From Mesaphorura yosii (Eukaryota > Arthropoda > Collembola > Poduromorpha > Tullbergiidae), in contig WIXG01000541.1 in NCBI GenBank assembly GCA_009869945.1, forward strand, positions 1 to 40,697: a stretch of 40,697 nucleotides of DNA. The letters run 5' to 3'. The stretch's first letter is position 1. Each line of letters begins with the position of its first letter. The position numbers and the translations under genes are program-made. Shown here one piece after another: positions 34,211 through 40,697 of this stretch. The notes beneath the pieces are model-generated. The model was not told the origin of the DNA. It saw nothing but the letters and a program-made list of their open reading frames with translations, and made no database searches.

Positions 34211-35208
34211 TTTCTTCGTGAATGTCTGCCAGTTCCAACAAGACAAAAGGTACTGTGATGAAGGTCCTGTTCATCAGAACTTACGTGGATAACAAGAAAT
34301 GAGCCATTTTGAATGTGTCAATTCCAGAAACCAGCCAACTAAAGCAAAGAAAAGGCCGAAATTATAGTGTACGGATGCTTACTTGGATTTTGTACCTCTG
34401 AGAACGGGTCGCTTGACCTTGACAGGCACGCGTAGCTTTTGAGAAAGTGCAATCTCCTTTCATGAGAAGCTCGCAATCGTATTGCGGACTGAGCAGAGCA
34501 GGGGCGTGCAGTCCTTTGATTTGACTGAGGCGAATACATGCGTGCATTCGTATGGGTGAGAGCCAGGGACCTTTGCACCAAAGTGGTATGTATCTAAAGG
34601 TTTTGAACTAAGCACCACCAAACTGGAACTGGAAATTATACTTGGTATAATTGCCGAGAAGAATCCTCGACTCGAATATCATGGGAAGGTGCCCAGAACT
34701 GTAATTAGCTCTCAGCGTATTTTCCAGGCAGTTGCCAAGCCAATTTTCGCCCGACACGGTTCGAAAGGAAGCAAGTGACAGTCATGAAATTATCCCGAAT
34801 TTTTTAGTAGTCCATACATAATTACCAAAATACACTCTTTTTCGTTAGGCGAAGTTAAACTCAGCTCGAATTGCCAGGGTGAGATTGGTGCGACGCGCGT
34901 CGATGGAAGTACGCAGTTAGTTTAGAAATACCCAACTGAGTAATGGCAAATTGAGCTCCGGCTGAATTGTAATCACTAGTATGGGAGTACATGTGTGGAT
35001 GAATGATTATCTTCTAAGCATTCTATTCTTATAATTCGTTTGTGTGAGTGTAGGAGGGTGGGGCTGAATTTACGTTGATTAGCCTTGCCTATGGCATTAG
35101 TAAAATTGACGGCCTTACAATAATTCAGCATAATTCAAGCACGGTCGAGCTTGATAAAAAGCTCAGTTCACGTCTGAGTTGATCAGGCTTCCACTTAATT
35201 TTATCAAC
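34211..35208. other. Spacer between divergent receptor genes
   Basis: Lies between the minus-strand GR and the plus-strand ionotropic receptor, so it should contain both promoters. A TATA-like GATAAAAAG at 35152-35160 is about 50 nt before the ionotropic-receptor ATG. No gene recognised. Confidence 0.4.
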
Positions 35209-37756
35209 ATGAGTTTCTCTACACTTTTACTGATGTTATTTCTTTCCCAGACTCAAGCTTTTCACAATTTATCAGACCCTTTGCAAGTTCTGCGTATTTT
35301 CGATGTCTTATCGTCGCAAACGCACACGCCAGGCTTTGAACTGCTTTTAATTTCCAGTCAACTGCCAACAAAATTCCAGTTCTTTGAGTCCCTTAACGGC
35401 AAATCGTTAACATTACAGAGTTTCCGAAACCGTGAGCAAGAAGAATCTGATCAGTTCTACCATTTACTTTCTAGAATTTACTCAAACCAAGAGCAAGAGC
35501 ACGATTGCCTCAAGCTTTACACCGTAATTGCTCCTGCAGACTATCTTCGGCTGGTTGGAATACTAAAAATGGTCAGAGTTTCTTTTCTACTTCTTTTTGT
35601 AGCGTGGTAATTCCTGATCATTTCGTGCCTCTTTTCGAAAGATCGGTGATTTCGAGCACGAAAGGCTTTCACATCCTACCCTGAAGTGTGCTCCAACGAT
35701 TTTCGTGGCGTGGCCGTGGCCGTCTTTCGCTGCGGGCAAGCGTGTCGAACTCGAAGAGGACCTCAGAAATTCGTTGCGAAACATATCTTCAACCTATGCT
35801 AACTGGCGGTTCCCAATTTGGTCGAGCAGTATTTATTTACTGCTCTTTGCTGAAGACGATTGTAATTGTAATTTAGACTCCTCTCATTTTGGAATCTACG
35901 AATTATTCTCATGGACGTGGACTCACGAGGAGAATTCTAAAGAGACGAATTTTGTGGTCAGCCAAATCAGTTTCGGGGATATCAGAAGTTTTTCTAGGCA
36001 TCGAAGTGATTTTCATGGCAATTCAGTCCGAATAACGGCGGTGGTAAGTGAAATCACACTTCACGCAAAATGTGAGGGAGTCCGCATCAGCCAAATGTTA
36101 TCTTTTTCATTATCACAATTCGTAGGGCATAGAGACTCTTGCATTGTATGGAGGAAAATTTATTCCCCAACAACAAAACAGAAAGAATGTCCTCTTTGAG
36201 AATTTCACGTCAATTGGAATTAGCGAGCCGGTCGTGGAATTTTTGAGAGATTCGCTGAATTTTAGGTTTGGCAATTTAGTTCTAAGCTCGGCAGTTTCCA
36301 GTTTCCCAATGCAAGGATGCATGTTATTCTTGATTTTACGCTTTAAGCATCAAACTCGTTCCATCGGACGGTTGGATTGTGGAACCAATTAATGGTACGT
36401 GGGTTGGTATTGGAAAATTGCTGATTGATCGCGCTGCTGACATCTCAATTGATCAGTCGACATTTATTCCATTCCGAGCAAAGTACTTAACTCTTCTGAC
36501 GCCAATTTACAAAGACAGGTAAGGAATTAAGGCAATGGTAATGGAATATTCAGCGCAGCCAGTGACAAAAGAAGCCCAATTGTTATGCGTTTTCAGAAGT
36601 GGTGTTTGGTTTCGTCAACCACCTGCCAGCTCCGTCCGAAACATATTTACACAGCCATTTTCTGTCAGCTTATGGATTGCAATCATTGGACTTTGCACTT
36701 TGGGAACGGCTCTGTTTGCTGTATTGAAGACTGTGTTGCGAAAATTCCCAAAATTGTTCACGGTTACTGCGAGTGAGTCGGACACAATGGGAACCACATT
36801 CGAACGTCCCGAGTCTTTATCGATTGACGGCACCGCCCTTTGGTTTGCTTCAATTATGACCAATCAAGGTTGGGAGTTAATCAAATTAATTCACAACAAT
36901 TTACACCTGCAATGCAATGCAAAGAGTTACTTTTTGGCGCAGGATGGTATCAAGTCCCAGAAAAAGTGTGGCTACGAATAATATTCTTCTGTGGATCCCT
37001 CATGGGTCTCATTTTCTACACCGCGTACTCAGCGACGCTGGTCTCTCAGTTTGCATCCGTGAGAAAGCCGATAAACAGGCTGCAGGAATTTCTTCAGAGT
37101 GACATTCCGTTGTATGGAGACGAGAGCTCAGCAGTCATGACAAACCTGTTCCAGGAGGTAGCCTGAGGCCTAAGGCAAAAATGAAGCCTTGATGAAATCT
37201 TATTAAATATAAACCCAATTTATTATAGGGGATTCTGAGTCAGGGTTCCTTCTCACACAAAATACGTCTTGTGGAACGAACCTGGGCGTTTAACCAAACG
37301 CTGGGCATCGTCAATCAAGTTACATCGCCCACTCTCAAGCCTTCAGCCTGGCTATCATTCGCCGAGAATTTTTATTCCATGTCAAGGGCTCTGCTTCCGC
37401 CACATTCAGCAGACCGCTACCTTTGCAAGCACATCACAGAAATTCCAGCCATTCAAGTCCCATTCCGTTCTGGGATGACTGTTGGCAAGAATTCTCCACT
37501 TAAGGAACACTTCAACCTTAAAATCACGAAATATTACGAGACTGGACTTCAGAACCGCGTGTACAAAACGTATGTGAACGAGTACCGGCCAATTTGCGAC
37601 TCGCAGCAGGCCAACACACGAAATCTGATCGAAACGGTCAGCAACGGGTTGAGCCTATCAGACACGTTCACTGCGTTTGTAATTATTGTCGTGGGGGGAA
37701 TCTGTGCGTTAATTGTACTGCTTCTGGAATTATTCAACTCACATTGTGTCTCATAG
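35209..37756 (+). CDS. Divergent ionotropic receptor (IR), complete
   Basis: Seven exons: 35209-35571, 35642-36043, 36126-36265, 36348-36518, 36597-36868, 36943-37157, 37229-37756, all phases consistent, 696 aa. A signal peptide (MSFSTLLLMLFLSQTQAF) is followed by an N-terminal domain. The first ligand-binding lobe has VVEFLRDSLNFSIKLVPSDGW, GTWVGIGKLLIDRAADISI and RAKYLTLLTPIY. Then come helix M1 (SLWIAIIGLCTLGTALFAV), a pore loop containing SIMTNQGW, helix M2 (FFCGSLMGLIFYTAYSATLVSQF), the second lobe, and helix M3 (DTFTAFVIIVVGGICALIVLLLELF). IRs are variant ionotropic glutamate receptors used in arthropod chemosensation as cation channels. The Arg usual in the glutamate-binding first lobe is not evident, as in other divergent IRs. 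It points away from the GR cluster. The donors GTCAGA (exon 1) and GTTTGG (exon 3) are weak but required by the frame. Confidence 0.9.
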
Positions 37757-37863
37757 AATTATTGCAAATAAATAAGCAAAAAAGATCAAATAAATTGAAC
37801 GTGGCGTAATCATAATTAATTGTTGTCAAATTTTTAAACAGTTTAAACAATTCCGACGTTATC

Positions 37864-38584
37864 TCAATTGGTGTCCACTTGTCTCACTAAATAGTACGCC
37901 GCATCGTCGATATTCCACGTGTACACACGATTTGGGAACCAGAGTCTTTCGACAGTCTGTCTCCACTGCAACACCGACTCCATGTCGCCGTTCAAACGCA
38001 CTGCCTCCGAGACGTACGTGAGTGGAAATGCTGGGTAAGAATTCGGCCGCTGAATCCACTCCGTTCTTGCAGAACCAGAGAATTTTTCATAAATCGAGAC
38101 ACGACGATCGTGTTGAATTGCTTCGGGTAATTTGTACACTTGAGTGTACATGTTGGCCACGACATCTGCATTCAACGTCGACCACTCCGTGGGGTCGAAG
38201 CCGACAGCGCGTAGGTAGTCTCGTCGGGTGGGGTCGTATAGCCTCGTCTCGATCGCCTGTTGAACTCCCATCGCTCTGACTCCCCAGGTGTAGGCAGCGT
38301 CGGGGTCAGTGTCCAGTTCACCCAAATACGTCGAGAAATCGGCAAATCCCCGCCACACTTCCAGATTGTCCATAAGGAAATTAATGTCGTAGTTTGGCTT
38401 GGCGGCAGTCAGATTCAGTTGGTGCTTGAAGGTGATCATCACACCTCTGCGATGTCCCGCAGCTTTGGAATCAGGGACACATGGAATTGTCTGTCTCCTG
38501 TCGCTCTGCAATGGCGGTAGACGAGAGTCAAGAATGTGGCGCCATGGCGTCAAGGCGTCAATCAACTCGACGGTTTCGTCTTGC
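37864..38584 (-). CDS. 3' exon of a possible six-hairpin-glycosidase-like gene
   Basis: An open minus-strand stretch from a plausible acceptor (exon start 38584) to the stop at 37864, about 240 codons. It has no ATG near its start, so upstream exons are expected but were not found. The text is clearly protein-like: LTAAKPNYDINFLMDNLEVWRGF, DAAYTWGVRAMGVQQAIETRLYD, and Trp- and Tyr-rich helices to the end (WNIDDAAYYLVRQVD). The alpha-helical, aromatic-rich pattern recalls (alpha/alpha)6-barrel glycoside hydrolases of bacterial type, a guess without a diagnostic motif. It lies convergent with the ionotropic receptor, about 107 bp away. Confidence 0.5.
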
Positions 38585-39400
38585 CTGGTTGAAAGTACGT
38601 AATGCCCGCTTCACCAAATTACCCAAATTAAAACTTTCCATTTCAGAATGGTTTATCCAGAGTTCATTGGGCCCCGTTTTTCATTCGCTTAGTAAACAGT
38701 ATAATCATTCTAATTGTTACAATTATTAAAGTCAACAGACAACGAGAAGCGACTCTCCGACTACGATAATCGATAACTTAATCTAATCTGTTTTTCCCTT
38801 AGTTCCGAATGACATTGAATTAACGTGCAAAGCTAATGATGAGGATTATGAGGAATGCACTACTAAAGTATGCTCTTCAACCGCATATGCACGGTGATTC
38901 GCCCATATCTCTTCAGAATTCATCAATTGTGCATAAATGTAGAATCACAAAGGCAAGGCTTTGGTTGAATACGCATCTGAATTCTGTCCCACGGACGGAC
39001 GTCAAACATTCTGCGACTGCGACAGTTGCTTGCATTAGACACTTAAAATCAAGAACTTTGTGATGCCGACCGACATCAGCACCCGACCCCGTCAGCACTT
39101 TCTCACGCCGTGCCGTGTCGGCAGGTGCGTCCTTGTGCTTTGATATCCTCTTGAAAGCCGAGTGGGCCGATTCCGATTGATCGTGTTGACTGCTTCAAAA
39201 TGTCTACCCAGGACGTGGCACGATGACAAAAATTAAGCTTCAATCAACACCTTATCAGTATCCTGCTACGCAAATTGATAATCCATGTTGGACACTAAAC
39301 CAAGAACCGACATTAAAATGTCAAGATAAAATCTAGACAAAGAGTTCACGTTGGGCTGCATGACGTTTGTAAATATCCAACTGTCTCCTACCTTTGCTCT
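38585..39400. other. Region between the glycosidase-like and kelch genes
   Basis: The expected 5' exons of the minus-strand gene were not recognised here. The plus strand has the possible small Cys-rich exons listed separately. Nothing else was identified. Confidence 0.3.
38803..39038 (+). CDS. Possible 3' exons of a small Cys-rich secreted peptide
   Basis: Two short stretches join in phase: 38803-38867 (NDIELTCKANDEDYEECTTK) and 38943-39038 (EFCPTDGRQTFCDCDSCLH then stop). Six Cys in about 50 residues recall small secreted inhibitors or venom-like peptides, but no start or signal exon was found and the donor GTATGC is mediocre. It may be chance. Confidence 0.2.
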
Positions 39401-39430
39401 GCTTTTAAAATTCCCATTCGTTCCGGCAGT
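39401..39430 (+). promoter_or_regulatory. Core promoter of the kelch gene (TATA-like and initiator)
   Basis: TTTTAAAA at 39403-39410 is followed about 20-25 nt later by CAGT (39427-39430) in an arthropod-type initiator context, and the ATG is at 39470, giving a short 5' leader of about 40 nt. Confidence 0.4.
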
Positions 39431-39469
39431 CTGCGTGCGAGCGACGAACAGAAACAGACTGAGATCAAA

Positions 39470-40697
39470 ATGAATTCATCCCGGAAATCGAAGTTATTGC
39501 TTGGTGTGTGTGCGTGCGTATCCTTGATATTTTCGCGAGAAGCCTTTGCACAACATACGCCTTTCGAATTCGTACGTCTGGGCGAACTGCTACCGGTGGC
39601 CGATTGTTTCATGGCGGCCACGTACAACGAGGGCGACCAATTCATATACGTTTTCGGTGGAAGATTCTCGGCGCAAATCTTAAAATACGACCTGTTGGAG
39701 AACGAGATCACGGCGGTCGGGCAGATGCCGCTGACTGGCGAAGGGAGCGTTGTTACAACCGGTGGGACCGACAATTACTATTTTGGTGGCTTCAGAGTTA
39801 CGTGGAAAGAACAGATTTGGCACTGGGACTCCTCTGACCCTGGCGATTTCGAATCCGTCGTCGAAAATCTTCCGAGTGCCCGCAAATCAACGTCTGCCGT
39901 TTGGGACAGGGATAAGACAGTGTATGTTTTTGGTGGGGAGGTTGCCATTGATGATGACCGAATCGATCAGGTCGTGAAATTCGACGTAGAAACAAATATG
40001 GTTCAGCCCATCGCAACTTTAACGACTGCGAGATCACGAGCGTCTGCTGTCTGGGACCAGCGTACTTCGCAAGCGTACATATTTGGAGGAGAAGTCGAGA
40101 AGGAGGTGCGGTCCGACGAAATACTTAAATTCGACCCTGCAACCAACACCGTAAGCCCTTTGGAGGTTAGACTTCCAGTGAAGATTGAGTTTTCGTGCGC
40201 GGTGTGGACAGGAGAAGAAGCGTACATCATAGTTGAGAATCACTTGAAGGCTGGAGACACCAAAAATGTTCGAAATCATAGTGCACTAGCCACGAGGGAC
40301 ATTGTGCGCTTCACTCCATTAACCGAAGAAGCGATCTCGCTTCCAGTCGAAGACCTACCCGTCAATTTGTACGGGGTGGCTTGCGCCTACGTAAAATATT
40401 TGGAAAGGATTTACGTATTTGGTGGACTTTCAGGGGATTATCTGAGAAATGTCTCCTACATTCAGCTGCACGCCATGGAAGAAACACCGGCACCAAATTC
40501 ATCTACCACAGAGTTGTCAACGTCAACTGGAGAACCGTCAACTACAGAGGAGCCATCAACAACTGAAGAACCGTCGACTACAGAAGAGCAATCAACAACT
40601 GAAGAACCGTCAACTACAGAGGAGCCATCAACAACTGAAGAACCATCAACAACTGAAGAGCCATCAACAACTGAAGAACCATCAACAACTGAAGAAC
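39470..40697 (+). CDS. Secreted kelch-repeat protein with mucin-like STTEEP tail (cut by window edge)
   Basis: An open frame without introns from ATG 39470 to the window end, 409 codons visible. A signal peptide (LLLGVCACVSLIFSREAFA) is followed by a kelch beta-propeller with blades marked by YVFGGRF, YYFGGF, YVFGGEV, YIFGGEV and YVFGGLS and the partner positions Y-D and W in each blade. One blade lacks the double Gly (about residues 245-255). After residue 345 comes a Thr/Ser/Glu/Pro region that becomes a tandem STTEEP repeat, probably O-glycosylated. The protein should be extracellular; kelch propellers bind proteins or sugars, but the partner is unknown. The C-terminus lies beyond the window. 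Confidence 0.82.
   Translation, partial: MNSSRKSKLLLGVCACVSLIFSREAFAQHTPFEFVRLGELLPVADCFMAATYNEGDQFIYVFGGRFSAQILKYDLLENEITAVGQMPLTGEGSVVTTGGTDNYYFGGFRVTWKEQIWHWDSSDPGDFESVVENLPSARKSTSAVWDRDKTVYVFGGEVAIDDDRIDQVVKFDVETNMVQPIATLTTARSRASAVWDQRTSQAYIFGGEVEKEVRSDEILKFDPATNTVSPLEVRLPVKIEFSCAVWTGEEAYIIVENHLKAGDTKNVRNHSALATRDIVRFTPLTEEAISLPVEDLPVNLYGVACAYVKYLERIYVFGGLSGDYLRNVSYIQLHAMEETPAPNSSTTELSTSTGEPSTTEEPSTTEEPSTTEEQSTTEEPSTTEEPSTTEEPSTTEEPSTTEEPSTTEE
40538..40697 (+). repeat. 18-bp tandem repeat coding STTEEP
   Basis: About nine copies of an 18-nt unit of the type TCAACAACTGAAGAACCA are in frame with the kelch protein and run to the window edge. Copies differ mostly at third codon positions near the start and become almost identical toward the edge, suggesting recent expansion there. 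Confidence 0.9.

Noticed and set aside
40538..40697. Possible CRISPR-like or satellite array
   Set aside because: The 18-bp units are contiguous, in frame and coding, without spacers; it is a protein repeat.

Overview
The window is arthropod nuclear DNA. Multi-exon genes have very short GT-AG introns (mostly about 50-110 bp), metazoan protein families, and a dense run of insect-type chemoreceptor genes. The mix of divergent gustatory-type receptors, an ionotropic receptor, a bacterial-type polyhydroxybutyrate depolymerase and an NB-ARC gene in a compact genome suggests a springtail (Collembola). That assignment is inference. No CRISPR array, tRNA, rRNA or intact transposon was recognised.

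Left part (1-18.4 kb), mostly housekeeping genes. From the left: a nine-finger TFIIIA homologue (+, 2.1-3.5 kb); a long gene-poor stretch; a divergent alpha-tubulin (+, to 8.9 kb) lacking K40 and the C-terminal tyrosine; a broken death-domain/NB-ARC gene (+, 9.7-11.8 kb); a PARP16-like mono-ADP-ribosyltransferase with an unusual Gln-rich tail (+, 12.7-14.2 kb). Three minus-strand genes follow: an RCCD1 homologue, a small coiled-coil protein only 49 bp upstream of it, and a secreted PHB-depolymerase-like esterase with a Gly-rich tail.

Middle and right (19-37.8 kb), a chemosensory cluster. All gustatory-type receptors lie on the minus strand: three appear intact (19.0-20.1, 26.6-28.0, 30.3-32.0 kb), and several are frameshifted or fragmentary (20.4-21.2, 24.5-25.2, 28.6-29.8, 33.0-34.2 kb). 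A complete seven-exon ionotropic receptor (+, 35.2-37.8 kb) closes the cluster. Inside the cluster are a 5'-truncated intronless catalase copy abutting a receptor pseudogene, a four-transmembrane protein gene, a small secreted-peptide candidate and the 3' end of an unidentified plus-strand gene.

Right edge: part of a possible glycosidase-like gene (-), a possible Cys-rich peptide (+), and a secreted kelch-repeat protein with a mucin-like tandem repeat that runs off the window.

The main points for a second look are the PARP16-like protein that has lost its membrane anchor and gained a coactivator-like tail, the truncated catalase junction, a 15-bp perfect inverted repeat that looks like a templated insertion in a receptor pseudogene, the multiply damaged NB-ARC gene, and the modified alpha-tubulin. 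Splice sites were placed by eye from GT/AG signals, reading-frame phase and family similarity; no transcript evidence was available.
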